From: Nocardioides pocheonensis
GTDB taxonomy: Bacteria > Actinomycetota > Actinomycetes > Propionibacteriales > Nocardioidaceae
DNA: 64,000 bases
Reading direction: 5' to 3'
NCBI RefSeq assembly: GCF_003725535.1
Contig: NZ_RJSF01000038.1
Location: 18,019-82,018, forward strand
Part shown: piece by piece, positions 36,844 through 44,728 of the stretch
Position numbering within the stretch: position 1 is the stretch's first letter
How the letters are laid out: every line of letters begins with the position of its first letter
Position numbers and translations under genes: made by a program
Notes under the pieces: generated by a model
Seen by the model: the letters and a program-made list of their open reading frames with translations, nothing else
Told to the model about the DNA's origin: nothing
Databases searched by the model: none

Positions 36844-37908
36844 ATGGACGACGTGCGCGCTGCCCTGCTGGTGACCGACGACGAGCTCCTGCTCGCCGAC
36901 GTCGTGCGCCTCGCGGCGGCGGCCGGGGTGGCGCCCGAGGTGGCCCGCGGCGGAGGAGCGGCGTTGCGCGCGTGGTCGGCGGCTCCCGTCGTCCTGGTCG
37001 GCGCCGACCGGGCGCACGACCTGGCCGCGTGCCACCCGCCTCGCCGCGACCGGGTGCACGTGGTCGCTCGTGGCCCCCTGGCCGACGACCTGTTCCGGGT
37101 CGCGCTCCAGGTCGGTGCGGAGTCGGTCGTGCCCCTGCCGGCCTCGGAGTCCTGGCTCGTCGAGGTGCTCACCGACGTCGGTGACGGTGGTGGCCGGGTC
37201 GGGGTCACGGTGGGTGTCGTGGGCGGTGCGGGCGGGGTCGGAGCGACGGTCTTCGCCGCCGCGCTCGCCCAGACCTGCGCGCGCGACGGCAGCACGCTGC
37301 TCGTGGATGCCGACGCACTCGGTGCGGGAGCGGACCGGGTGCTCGGCCTCGAGGACGTCGACGGGATCCGCTGGGACGCCCTGCTGCAGGCGACCGGTCG
37401 GCTCAGCGCCCGGTCGCTGCGCGAGGCGCTCCCGCGACGGGACCGCCTCTCCGTCCTGACCTGGCCGGTCGACCGCGCGGCCAGCCTGCAGGCCGATGCG
37501 TTGCGCGAGGCCCTGTCGGCCGGGCGGCGCGGGTTCGGCACGCTGGTCGTCGACGTACCCCGCCAGCCCGACCCCGTGGTCGACGAGGTGCTGGCGCGCT
37601 GCGACCACCTGTTCGTCGTGTCCACCCTCACCGTGCCGGCGGTCAGTGCCGCCGCACGGGTGGTCCGCAGGCTGCCGCCCGCCGTGCCGGCGGGGCTGGT
37701 CCTGCGCGGTGGCGTCGCCGGCGTGGCTCCGGGCGAGGCGGCGAGCGTCCTCGGCCTGCCTGTCGTCGCGACGATGGGCGACCAGCGCGGGCTCGACGAG
37801 GCGGTGAGCCTGGGCATCGGACCGTTGAGGTCGGGGCGTGGTCCGCTGGCCCGGGCGGCTCGCGAGGCGGTGGCCGTGGTGCACGGGCGCGTCGGGGCGG
37901 TCGCGTGA
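36844..37908 (+). CDS. ssd: Septum-site-determining protein Ssd / CpaE-like MinD-family protein
   Basis: A 354-residue protein: an N-terminal receiver-like pseudo-domain (about 1-115) and a MinD/ParA-like domain starting VGVVGGAGGVGATVFAAALA. The P-loop lacks the usual Lys-Thr (GGVGATV instead of GKT), as in M. tuberculosis Ssd (Rv3660c), so ATP hydrolysis may be weak or absent. TLLVDADALGAGADRVLG and TLVVDVPRQ are the switch-like segments. It is the first gene of a seven-gene Flp/Tad operon. The stop overlaps cpaF (GTGA). Roles in septum inhibition and Tad localisation are family knowledge. Confidence 0.88.
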   Translation: MDDVRAALLVTDDELLLADVVRLAAAAGVAPEVARGGGAALRAWSAAPVVLVGADRAHDLAACHPPRRDRVHVVARGPLADDLFRVALQVGAESVVPLPASESWLVEVLTDVGDGGGRVGVTVGVVGGAGGVGATVFAAALAQTCARDGSTLLVDADALGAGADRVLGLEDVDGIRWDALLQATGRLSARSLREALPRRDRLSVLTWPVDRAASLQADALREALSAGRRGFGTLVVDVPRQPDPVVDEVLARCDHLFVVSTLTVPAVSAAARVVRRLPPAVPAGLVLRGGVAGVAPGEAASVLGLPVVATMGDQRGLDEAVSLGIGPLRSGRGPLARAAREAVAVVHGRVGAVA

Positions 37909-39065
37909 GCACGGCCGGCCGCGTCCCGGACGATCTCCTGGTCGCGGTGCGCGACCAGCTCGCGCGGGGCGGAGCCGAGCTCTCGCCCGAACGCGTCGCG
38001 CGGGCACTGCGCGAGGACGGCCGCCCGGTCGGTGACGCCACGGTGCTGGCGGTCCACGACGCGCTGCGGCGCGAGGTCCACGGCGCGGGCCCGCTGGAGC
38101 CCTACCTCACGCTGCCGGGCGTCACCGACGTGCTGGTCAACGGCGCCGGACAGGTCTGGGTCGACCGGGGCGACGGCCTGGAGCTCGCGCCCCTGACGTT
38201 CGCGGACGACGAGGCCGTGCGCCGGCTGGCCCAGCGGCTCGCCGCCTCGGGTGGCCGCCGTCTCGACGACGCCGCGCCCTACCTCGACCTCCGGCTCCCC
38301 GACGGCACCCGCTTCCACGCCGTCCTGGCCCCGATCGCCCGGCCCGGCACGCTGCTGTCGCTGCGCGTGCCGCGACGGCGGGTGTTCGACCTCGGCGACC
38401 TGCAGGCGGCGGGTGCGCTGAGCGCCGAGGGCGCACGGCTGGTGGTCCGGATCGTCGACCGGCGGCTGGCGTTCCTGGTCAGTGGCGGCACCGGGTCGGG
38501 CAAGACGACGCTGCTCAACGCGCTGCTCACCCTGTGCGATCCGGGCGAGCGCCTGGTGATCGTCGAGGACTCGAGCGAGCTGCGTCCGGACCATCCGCAC
38601 GTGGTCGCCCTGGAGGCGCGTCCTCCGAACATCGAGGGGTCCGGTGAGGTCACCGTGCGCACCCTCGTGCGCCAGGCGCTGCGGATGCGGCCGGACAGGC
38701 TGGTCGTGGGTGAGGTGCGGGGGGCCGAGGTCGTCGACCTGCTCGCCGCGATGAACACGGGTCACGAGGGTGGGTGCGGCACGCTGCACGCGAACTCTGC
38801 GGTCGACGTGCCGAACCGCGTCGCCAGCCTCGCGATGGCGGCAGGCCTCCCGCGCGAGGCCGCCCTGAGCCAGCTCGCGTCGGCGGTCGACCTCGTGCTG
38901 CACCTGGACCGTCCGCGCGGGGGTGCGCGGCGGGTCCGGGAGGTGGGCGTTCTGCAGGGGCACGGGCCGGACGTCTCGGTCGTGCCGGCAGTGACCTTCG
39001 ACCCGGACCTGGAGGCGCTCCCCGGTCCGGGCTTCGACCGCCTGGAGGAGCTGCTCGGCCGATGA
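37905..39065 (+). CDS. cpaF: CpaF/TadA-type secretion ATPase
   Basis: A 386-residue hexameric ATPase powering Flp pilus assembly or secretion. An N-terminal helical domain ([20 protein letters not shown]) precedes Walker A at Lys200 ([17 protein letters not shown]), the Asp box [16 protein letters not shown], Walker B region [20 protein letters not shown], and the His box [14 protein letters not shown]. All catalytic elements are intact. GTG 37905 overlaps ssd and its stop overlaps tadB as ATGA. Confidence 0.95.
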   Translation: MSTAGRVPDDLLVAVRDQLARGGAELSPERVARALREDGRPVGDATVLAVHDALRREVHGAGPLEPYLTLPGVTDVLVNGAGQVWVDRGDGLELAPLTFADDEAVRRLAQRLAASGGRRLDDAAPYLDLRLPDGTRFHAVLAPIARPGTLLSLRVPRRRVFDLGDLQAAGALSAEGARLVVRIVDRRLAFLVSGGTGSGKTTLLNALLTLCDPGERLVIVEDSSELRPDHPHVVALEARPPNIEGSGEVTVRTLVRQALRMRPDRLVVGEVRGAEVVDLLAAMNTGHEGGCGTLHANSAVDVPNRVASLAMAAGLPREAALSQLASAVDLVLHLDRPRGGARRVREVGVLQGHGPDVSVVPAVTFDPDLEALPGPGFDRLEELLGR

Positions 39066-39856
39066 GCCCTGCCGCCGCCTCCGCCGCCGTGTGCGCCGCG
39101 GCCGCCGGTGCCCTGCTGGTGCGTGCGCCTGCGCTGCTACGTCCGGTCCGCCCGCGGCCGTGGCCTCGCCGGGCAGCCCCGGTCGCCCTGCTCGTGGCGG
39201 GCGCGGCGGCCTCGGTCGCCCTGCTGGACGGCGTCCGGCTGGTCCTCGTGCTGATCGTGGGCGCGGCGTCCTGGGCGGCGGCGCGGGAGGTGCGCCGTGC
39301 CCGAAGGCGGGTCTCGGCCGACCGTCGCGCGGACCTCGTCCTCGGCCTGTGCGACGGCTTGGCGGCCGACCTCCGCGCCGGCCAGCCACCCGTCTCGGCG
39401 GTCACGGCTGCCGTGGAGGACTGGCCCGAGCTCGCTCCGGTGGCGGCCGCGGCGCGCCTCGGCGCCGACGTCCCGCACGCCTTCAGGGAGCTCTCCCGGC
39501 AGCCGGGTGCGGCCCAGCTCCGCGTCGTGGCAGCGGCCTGGCACGTGGGCCAACGATCCGGCGCGGGCCTGGCCGACAGTCTCGCCGCAGCCGCTGACCA
39601 GGTCCGCGCCGAGCGTTCCACCTCGCGCACCGTGGCGACCGAGCTGGCTGCAGCCCAGGCGACCGCGCGCCTCCTCGCCGCGCTCCCGCTCGGGGTCCTG
39701 CTGCTCGGCAGCGGGCTCGGTGGCGATCCGATCGGCTTCCTCCTCGGCACCGCTCCCGGGCTGGCCTGCCTGGGCGTCGGCCTCTCGCTGGAGTACGCCG
39801 GACTCTGCTGGCTCGCGCGCATCGGCGACCAAGTGACCGGGCGTGGCCGGCGATGA
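39062..39856 (+). CDS. tadB: TadB-like inner-membrane platform protein
   Basis: A 264-residue T2SSF-domain protein. Two N-terminal helices (AAASAAVCAAAAGALLV and APVALLVAGAAASVALL), a cytoplasmic T2SSF domain (GLCDGLAADLRAGQPPVSAV, AWHVGQRSGAGLADSLAAAA) and C-terminal helices. Partners with the next gene to form the Tad platform. ATG 39062 overlaps cpaF by four bases and its stop overlaps tadC by four. Confidence 0.9.
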   Translation: MSPAAASAAVCAAAAGALLVRAPALLRPVRPRPWPRRAAPVALLVAGAAASVALLDGVRLVLVLIVGAASWAAAREVRRARRRVSADRRADLVLGLCDGLAADLRAGQPPVSAVTAAVEDWPELAPVAAAARLGADVPHAFRELSRQPGAAQLRVVAAAWHVGQRSGAGLADSLAAAADQVRAERSTSRTVATELAAAQATARLLAALPLGVLLLGSGLGGDPIGFLLGTAPGLACLGVGLSLEYAGLCWLARIGDQVTGRGRR

Positions 39857-40605
39857 GTGCCGCAACGGTCGCCGCAGCGCTGCTCGCGGCAGGCTCGGCC
39901 GCCTTCCTGGCCGGTCCGTCGTACCCCACGAGGCGGGGCGGCCGGCCGGCTCGGCAGACCCCGGGCCTTCGACCGGTCGTCCCGCCCGACGAGCGGGCGT
40001 TGCTGCTGCGGCTGCGGCCCGTGCTGGTCGGGCTCGGCTTCCTCGGTGGGTGGCTCTTCGTCGGCGGCCTCGTCGGGGTGGTGGCCGGCATCGCCGTCTC
40101 GGTCCTCGCCTGGCGGGTGCTGGGGCGCGCGGAGAGCCCGGCGGACCGCAGGCGGCGCGAGGAGCTCGAGCGCGACCTCCCGACGGCGGTCCACCTGCTC
40201 GGAGCCTGCCTGGCCGCAGGCGCGGCGACCTCCGTGGCCTTCGAGACGGTCGCGTCGGCGCTTCCCGGTGCGGTCGCCGAGGAGTTCGACGGTGTGCAGC
40301 ACCGCCTCGCGCTCGGCGCCGATCCCGCCTCGGTGTGGCGCGACCTCGCGGCGCACCCGCAGCTGCGGCCCCTCGGCCGGGCCCTCGCCCGCGGGCAGCA
40401 GTCGGGGGCCTCGGTGCGCACGGCGGTCGAGGCGCTCGCCGTCGAGCTCGCGGCGCAGTCACGGAGCCGGACCGACGCCCTCGCTCGCAGCGTCGAGGTG
40501 CGGGCCGCAGCACCGCTCGGCGCCTGCTTCCTGCCCGCGTTCGTCCTGGTCGGGGTGGTCCCGATGGTGGTCGGGGTGTTCTCGGCGATGAGGTTCTTCG
40601 GATGA
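39853..40605 (+). CDS. tadC: TadC-like inner-membrane platform protein
   Basis: A 250-residue T2SSF-domain protein with two helices (VGLGFLGGWLFVGGLVGVVA region), the cytoplasmic bundle (DLPTAVHLLGACLAAGAATS, ALARGQQSGASVRTAVEALA) and terminal helices ending AMRFFG. ATG 39853 overlaps tadB. The pilin gene follows after 143 bases, the only sizeable gap in the operon, which includes its own possible leader. Confidence 0.9.
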   Translation: MSAATVAAALLAAGSAAFLAGPSYPTRRGGRPARQTPGLRPVVPPDERALLLRLRPVLVGLGFLGGWLFVGGLVGVVAGIAVSVLAWRVLGRAESPADRRRREELERDLPTAVHLLGACLAAGAATSVAFETVASALPGAVAEEFDGVQHRLALGADPASVWRDLAAHPQLRPLGRALARGQQSGASVRTAVEALAVELAAQSRSRTDALARSVEVRAAAPLGACFLPAFVLVGVVPMVVGVFSAMRFFG

Positions 40606-40748
40606 CCCGGTGTCGTCCACACGGCGACCCCCGCGGCTCTTGTCCACCGCTCGCGGAGCGGTGCTCGCGGCGGGCCGCCGTGGCGAGAAACCTCATGTCT
40701 GCAAGCGAAATCGCCACTGCGGGTGGCCGGAGATGTAGGGAGACTGTG

Positions 40749-40928
40749 ATGCGCAAGACCACGATCCAGCGGCGCGGCGAAGCCGGCGCGACGACCGCCG
40801 AGTACGCCGTCTGCACGGGCGCGGGGGTCGGCTTCGCCGGCCTCCTGTTCAAGTTCCTCACGAGCGACACGGGACAGCACATCGTCAAGACGGTGTTCGA
40901 CCACGTCCTGAACATGCTGCCGTTCTGA
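40749..40928 (+). CDS. Flp-type pilin (DUF4244 family)
   Basis: A 59-residue prepilin. A short basic leader (MRKTTIQRRGEAG) is followed by the cleavage motif G13 then ATTAEYAV, with Glu at +5 and Tyr at +6 as in Flp pilins, and a hydrophobic helix (GAGVGFAGLLFKFLT). ATG 40749 is chosen for the AGGGAG 7 bases upstream; ATG 40695 in frame would add 18 residues. It should be the main structural subunit of the pilus. No prepilin peptidase gene is in the window. Confidence 0.85.
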   Translation: MRKTTIQRRGEAGATTAEYAVCTGAGVGFAGLLFKFLTSDTGQHIVKTVFDHVLNMLPF

Positions 40929-40941
40929 GGACACCCAGACG

Positions 40942-40979
40942 CGGCCGGTGGGAGCGACGGGGCATGCTCCCGCCGGCCG
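40942..40979 (+). terminator. Large hairpin between the pilin and TadE-like genes (attenuator or mRNA stabiliser)
   Basis: CGGCCGG-T-GGGAGC (40942-40955) pairs with GCTCCC-G-CCGGCCG (40966-40979), loop of 10 bases. It begins 14 bases after the pilin stop and ends 12 bases before the tadE ribosome site. It could reduce read-through or protect the pilin mRNA 3' end, giving more pilin than minor subunits. Confidence 0.7.
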
Positions 40980-41002
40980 TCCCAGGAAGGAGGAGGCGGC
41001 CG

Positions 41003-41365
41003 ATGCATCGCATGCGCACCGAGGCCGGCGCCGTGACCGCGGAGGCTGCGGTCGTGCTGCCGCTGCTCGTGCTGTTCACCGTCGGGCTCGTCTGGCTGGT
41101 CGCCGTCGGCGCGACCGAGGTCCGGGCGCTCGACGCGGCTCGCGAGACCGCCCGTGCGGCCGCGCGCGGTGAGGCGCCCGAGGCGAGCGTCGGTCTGGGC
41201 CGCCGGGTCGCCACCGCCGACGCCGAGATCGAGGTGCTCGACGAGGGCGAGACGATCCTGGTGACCGTGGACGCGCCGGTCCGCGGGCCGGGCGGGATCT
41301 TCGCCTTCGTGCCGACCTACCACGTCCGGGCCCGGGCGGTCGCGGCCCAGGAGCCGGGCCCGTGA
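41003..41365 (+). CDS. TadE-like pseudopilin
   Basis: A 120-residue protein with a TadE-type N-terminus: GAVTAEAAVVLPLLVLFTVG contains the processing-type Glu and a single hydrophobic helix; the remainder is extracytoplasmic (EVRALDAARETARAAARG, then a beta-rich end). ATG 41003 follows AGGAAGGAGGAGG. The stop overlaps the next gene (GTGA). Probable minor subunit of the Flp pilus. Confidence 0.88.
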   Translation: MHRMRTEAGAVTAEAAVVLPLLVLFTVGLVWLVAVGATEVRALDAARETARAAARGEAPEASVGLGRRVATADAEIEVLDEGETILVTVDAPVRGPGGIFAFVPTYHVRARAVAAQEPGP

Positions 41366-41721
41366 GCCGGACCTCCCGACCCCGCGACGAGCGCGGTGTG
41401 GCCACGGTCGTCGCGATCGGCCTGCTCGGGCTCCTGGTGCTCGTCGCCGGCGCGTGCGTCGCCGTCACCGCCCTCGTGCTGTCCCACCGGCGCGCCCAGG
41501 TCGCGGCCGACCTCGCGGCCCTCGCCGGTGCCGCGGCGCTGCAACGAGGCGCGGATCCGTGTGCCGCGGCGGCGGCGATCGCCCAGCGTCAGGACGCCCG
41601 CGTCTCCCGCTGCGACGTCGACGGCCCGGACGTCGTGGTCGTCACCGGGGTCCGCTTGCTGCCCGCGCTCGGCGGAGCCGAGCTGCCGGCACGAGCGCGA
41701 GCCGGCCCGGTCCGTCCCTGA
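41362..41721 (+). CDS. TadE/TadG-like minor pilus protein (Rv3654c type)
   Basis: A 119-residue protein with one N-terminal membrane helix (GVATVVAIGLLGLLVLVAGA) after a basic DERG leader, then the HRRAQVAADLAALAGAAALQ segment typical of TadG-like proteins, and two cysteines (DPCAAA and SRCDVDG) that could pair. GTG 41362 overlaps the TadE gene. Last gene of the operon. In M. tuberculosis the homologue ends the equivalent locus. Confidence 0.85.
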   Translation: MSRTSRPRDERGVATVVAIGLLGLLVLVAGACVAVTALVLSHRRAQVAADLAALAGAAALQRGADPCAAAAAIAQRQDARVSRCDVDGPDVVVVTGVRLLPALGGAELPARARAGPVRP

Positions 41722-41745
41722 CCCGGCGCACCTGTCAGGACGCAG

Positions 41746-41777
41746 CCTGATACCTGAACGAGCTGTGCAGGATCAGG
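41746..41777. terminator. Bulged hairpin between convergent Tad operon and MerR gene
   Basis: CCTGAT-A-CCTG (41746-41756) pairs with CAGG-ATCAGG (41768-41777) with one bulged A. Located 24 bases after the Tad operon stop and 17 bases after the minus-strand MerR stop, so it can terminate both. Confidence 0.6.
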
Positions 41778-41793
41778 AACAGGTACCCGGCGC

Positions 41794-42666
41794 TCAGTGG
41801 GAGAACCGGTCGACGTACGCGACCACCCGGTTCATCAGCGTGGTGGCGCCGGCGATGTCCGCCACGGCCCCGGAGGGCTCGTCGGCGAGCTCGTAGAGCA
41901 GCCCCTGCGCCTCGTTGATCCCCGCCTCCTGAGCGGTTCGCGCGCAGACACGGGCCGCGTCCCGGACGGCGCGGTGGTCCACCGTCCAGACCGACTCGAA
42001 GATCCGGTGCGGGTCGGGCACGTCGCCCTGCCCGGGCAGCTCCCATGCGGCCAGGCAGGCAGAGAGGTCCGGGGCGTCGCAGACCACGACCCACTCGCGT
42101 CGCATCGGGGCATCGGCCGCCAGGGGCACCGGGATCGGCCCGCCCCGGGGGAACTCCTCCGGGGCGTCGAAGTCGCCGAGCACCATCGTGGACCGCGCGA
42201 CCCGGGCGAGCTCGCGCCACCGCGCTGCGGCGGGCCGGTAGAAGCGCTCCTCCTGGAAGGCGCCGAACAGGACCGGCCGCTCAGCACGGGCGCAGAACTC
42301 GTCCTCGATCGCCCACGAGAGGGCGAGCAGGGTGGACTTGTGGAGGCGGTTCGGGCCGAGCGCCGGGTGACGCCGGCGCAGCTCGGCGAACACCGACGGC
42401 GCTCCGGGTGCCCGCGTGCCGACGGCCTCGGCGATGGCGACGTCGAGCCGGATCCCCGCGTCGCGCCGACGAAGCACCTGGCGGACCAGGTCGACGTCCT
42501 CGCGGGTGTACCGGCGGTGGCCGCTCGGGAGGCGCTGCGGGGTCGGGAACCCGTGGCGCGACTCCCACATCCGCAGCACGGCAGGGGTGAGCCCGGTCGC
42601 GGCGCCGAGGTCGCCGATCGTGAGGTTCGGCTCCAGGACTTGCGCATCCGCCTCTGTTGTGGTCAC
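41794..42666 (-). CDS. MerR-family regulator with DICT sensory domain
   Basis: A 290-residue regulator. The N-terminal MerR winged helix (LTIGDLGAATGLTPAVLRMW, ESRHGFPTPQRLPSGHRRYT) is followed by a linker helix and a DICT domain (STLLALSWAIEDEFCARAER, VLFGAFQEERFYRPAAARW), a domain associated with diguanylate cyclases, phytochromes and light-related signalling. GTG 42666 has TATGCT 6 bases upstream, a leaderless promoter immediately next to a perfect palindrome. It is divergent from a 76-residue protein and FHA operon, which it probably controls along with itself. Confidence 0.9.
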   Translation of the reverse strand: MTTTEADAQVLEPNLTIGDLGAATGLTPAVLRMWESRHGFPTPQRLPSGHRRYTREDVDLVRQVLRRRDAGIRLDVAIAEAVGTRAPGAPSVFAELRRRHPALGPNRLHKSTLLALSWAIEDEFCARAERPVLFGAFQEERFYRPAAARWRELARVARSTMVLGDFDAPEEFPRGGPIPVPLAADAPMRREWVVVCDAPDLSACLAAWELPGQGDVPDPHRIFESVWTVDHRAVRDAARVCARTAQEAGINEAQGLLYELADEPSGAVADIAGATTLMNRVVAYVDRFSH

Positions 42667-42680
42667 CCTAGGAGCATAAA

Positions 42681-42699
42681 CCTAAACAAAGTGTTTAGG
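42681..42699. promoter_or_regulatory. Perfect palindrome, probable MerR-DICT operator
   Basis: CCTAAACA (42681-42688) and TGTTTAGG (42692-42699) are exact inverted repeats with a 3-base spacer, in the 59-base gap between divergent genes. It lies just upstream of the TATGCT -10 box of the regulator gene, in the spacer position typical of MerR operators. The surrounding AT-rich patch is conspicuous in this high-GC window. Confidence 0.7.
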
Positions 42700-42725
42700 A
42701 ATCTGTTCACTTCAGGAGGTGTGCG

Positions 42726-42956
42726 ATGAGCCAGAGCCCCACCCCGCCCGTCCAGGAGGAGTCGGTCGTCGACTGGACCGACCTCGGCCGCGAGATGTGG
42801 TCCTTCCTCACCGGCCGCCAGGCCGAGATCAACTACCGGTTCATCGACATGTCCGTCGAGGTCCCCCGCGACACCGGCCCGGACGCACCCCGTGCGGTGT
42901 GGAAGGTCGACGGGACGCTGCAGGTCACGACCCGCGACCAGACCACCGGGCACTGA
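42726..42956 (+). CDS. Small acidic protein, unknown
   Basis: A 76-residue protein starting at ATG 42726, 7 bases after CAGGAGGT. No membrane helix. The segment WTDLGREMWSFLTGRQAEIN is amphipathic, followed by a predicted beta-rich end (YRFIDMSVEVPRD, AVWKVDGTLQVTTRD). Not recognised. It is the first gene behind the MerR-DICT operator, with the FHA gene starting 4 bases after its stop. A structural or regulatory partner of the downstream FHA protein is possible. Confidence 0.7.
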   Translation: MSQSPTPPVQEESVVDWTDLGREMWSFLTGRQAEINYRFIDMSVEVPRDTGPDAPRAVWKVDGTLQVTTRDQTTGH

Positions 42957-42959
42957 CCG

Positions 42960-43838
42960 ATGGCGGCGAGCGTGGAGCTGCGCGCCGATCTCTGCTTCAG
43001 CGCGGACGTGCCGGGCTTCGGCAAGGTCACCGGAGAGCTGACCGGTTCCGGGCGTGAGCTCGAGCTCAGGGTCAGCGACCCGGTCTTCTTTGCCGGCCGA
43101 CACGACGCCGGGCGCGTCCGCGGGCTGGCTGCGGCGCTCGCCGGTCTCGGCATCCGGCTGTCGGTGACGGCAGGCGGCCACCGGCTCCTCGAGCTCGGCG
43201 CGACCCGCTCGGGGTGGCTCCACCGTCGCCTGACCGGGTCACCCCACCTGCGCGTGGCCGGAGTGCGCGGGGCGGTCGCCGGTCTGCGCGGTCGTGGGCG
43301 CTCCGGGGCCGGGGTCCTGCCTGGACGGGAGCTGCTCCCTCCGCCGACGCTGTTCCCGCTCGCGCCGACGTTCCGGCGTCCGTCCTGGACTCCCGTGACG
43401 ACCACCCACGATCCCCGCCGCGGCGGCAGTCCCCGGTTGGCGCTCACCGTCGGCCAGCACGGCCGGTCGGGCGACGGCCGGGTGGTGTTCCCGCTGCGCG
43501 GGCGCACGACGATCGGCTCCGACCCGTCCTGCGACCTGCGCTTGCGGGGCCTCGCTCCCCTGCAGGCCGTGGTGGTGCACGACGAGGACGACGAGCTCGT
43601 GCTGGTCGACCAGTCCTGCGTGGGCACGACGCGTGTCGACGGGCTGCCGGTGGAGCGCAAGGTCCTCCGGACCGGCAATCGGGTCGAGCTCGGGTCGTGG
43701 ACGCTGGTCTACTGGCGCGCCGAGTACGCCGACCACGGCCGGCCGTTCGGCGGCCGGATCGGCGGCGAGCTGGGCCACCAGCAGCCGCAGCCCGGCCGCC
43801 ACGGCCTCGCCGCCCGGGCGCCGGAGAACAGCCCGTGA
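42960..43838 (+). CDS. FHA-domain protein
   Basis: A 292-residue protein. The N-terminal ~95 residues form a domain of unknown type (LCFSADVPGFGKVTGELTGS, then GRHDAGRVRGLAAALAGLG), followed by a Pro/Arg-rich linker. The FHA domain spans about 170-265: VFPLRGRTTIGSDPSCDLRL, GLAPLQAVVVHDEDDELVLV, CVGTTRVDGLPV and RTGNRVELGSWTLVYWRAEY. It would bind phosphothreonine; the usual SxxH after GR.SDPSCD is replaced by PLQA, so binding may be altered. The stop overlaps the next gene (GTGA). Confidence 0.83.
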   Translation: MAASVELRADLCFSADVPGFGKVTGELTGSGRELELRVSDPVFFAGRHDAGRVRGLAAALAGLGIRLSVTAGGHRLLELGATRSGWLHRRLTGSPHLRVAGVRGAVAGLRGRGRSGAGVLPGRELLPPPTLFPLAPTFRRPSWTPVTTTHDPRRGGSPRLALTVGQHGRSGDGRVVFPLRGRTTIGSDPSCDLRLRGLAPLQAVVVHDEDDELVLVDQSCVGTTRVDGLPVERKVLRTGNRVELGSWTLVYWRAEYADHGRPFGGRIGGELGHQQPQPGRHGLAARAPENSP

Positions 43839-44728
43839 GCGGGCCGCTCCTGGTCGCCGGCGGCACCGGGTTCGTCGGTCGACGCCTGGCGCGCGCCCTC
43901 GTCGACGACGGGCACGAGGTGCGGGTGATGACCCGCTCACCCGAGCGCTACCGAGGCCCGGGGACCGCGGTGCACGGCGACGTCGCCGATCCCGCGTCGC
44001 TGACCGAGGCGATCGAGGGCTGCGTGGCGGCGTACTACCTCGTCCACTCGCTGGACAGCGCCGACTTCGAGCAGCGCGACGCCGCGGCGGCCCGCGCCTT
44101 CGGGCAGGTCAGCGCGGCCGCCGGCGTCGGGCAGATCATCTACCTCGGCGGGCTCGGGGACGACGGGGACACGCTCTCCGCCCACCTCCGCAGCCGGCGC
44201 GAGGTCGAGACGCTCCTCGCAGCGGACGGCGTCCCGGTCACCGTGCTGCGGGCCGGCATCGTCGTCGGGCACGGCGGTATCTCCTGGGAGATCACCCGCC
44301 AGCTCGTCGAGCACCTGCCGGCGATGGTGACCCCGCGCTGGGTGCACACGCGGACCCAGCCGATCGCCGTTGCCGACGTCGTCCGCTACCTGGTCGGCGT
44401 GCTCGGCAACCCCGCCGCCGTCGGCCGCGTCTTCGAGGTCGGCGGCCCCGACGTCCTGGAGTACCGCGAGATGCTCACGCGTGTCGCCGCCCTCGAGGGC
44501 CGGCGGCTGCCGATCGTGCCCGTGCCGCTGCTCTCGCCCGGTCTCTCCTCCCGGTGGCTGGCGTTCGTCACGGACGTCGACACCCGGGCGGGGCGCAACC
44601 TCGTGGACTCGATGGTCAACGAGGTGGTCGTGCGCGATCCGTCGATCCGGGAGGTGGTGCCGTTCCCCCTCACCGGGTACGACGACGCCGTCCGCCAGGC
44701 CCTCGACGAGCGGAGAGGAGCACGATGA
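43835..44728 (+). CDS. NAD(P)-binding epimerase/dehydratase-like protein (extended/atypical SDR)
   Basis: A 297-residue Rossmann protein beginning LLVAGGTGFVGRRLARAL (GGTGFVG dinucleotide motif), with VMTRSPERYRGPGTAVHGDV, YYLVHSLDSADFEQRDAAAA and IIYLGGLGDDGDTLSAHLRS. The VHS..S and YLGG signatures resemble NmrA/YbjT-like atypical SDRs annotated as NAD(P)H-binding; no catalytic YxxxK is evident, so a non-canonical enzyme or sensor is possible. GTG 43835 overlaps the FHA gene and its stop overlaps the CPBP gene. Confidence 0.85.
   Translation: MSGPLLVAGGTGFVGRRLARALVDDGHEVRVMTRSPERYRGPGTAVHGDVADPASLTEAIEGCVAAYYLVHSLDSADFEQRDAAAARAFGQVSAAAGVGQIIYLGGLGDDGDTLSAHLRSRREVETLLAADGVPVTVLRAGIVVGHGGISWEITRQLVEHLPAMVTPRWVHTRTQPIAVADVVRYLVGVLGNPAAVGRVFEVGGPDVLEYREMLTRVAALEGRRLPIVPVPLLSPGLSSRWLAFVTDVDTRAGRNLVDSMVNEVVVRDPSIREVVPFPLTGYDDAVRQALDERRGAR

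Noticed and set aside
40695..40928. Longer Flp pilin starting at ATG 40695
   Set aside because: The ATG at 40749 has a better ribosome site and gives a normal short prepilin leader; the longer form would have an unusual 31-residue leader.
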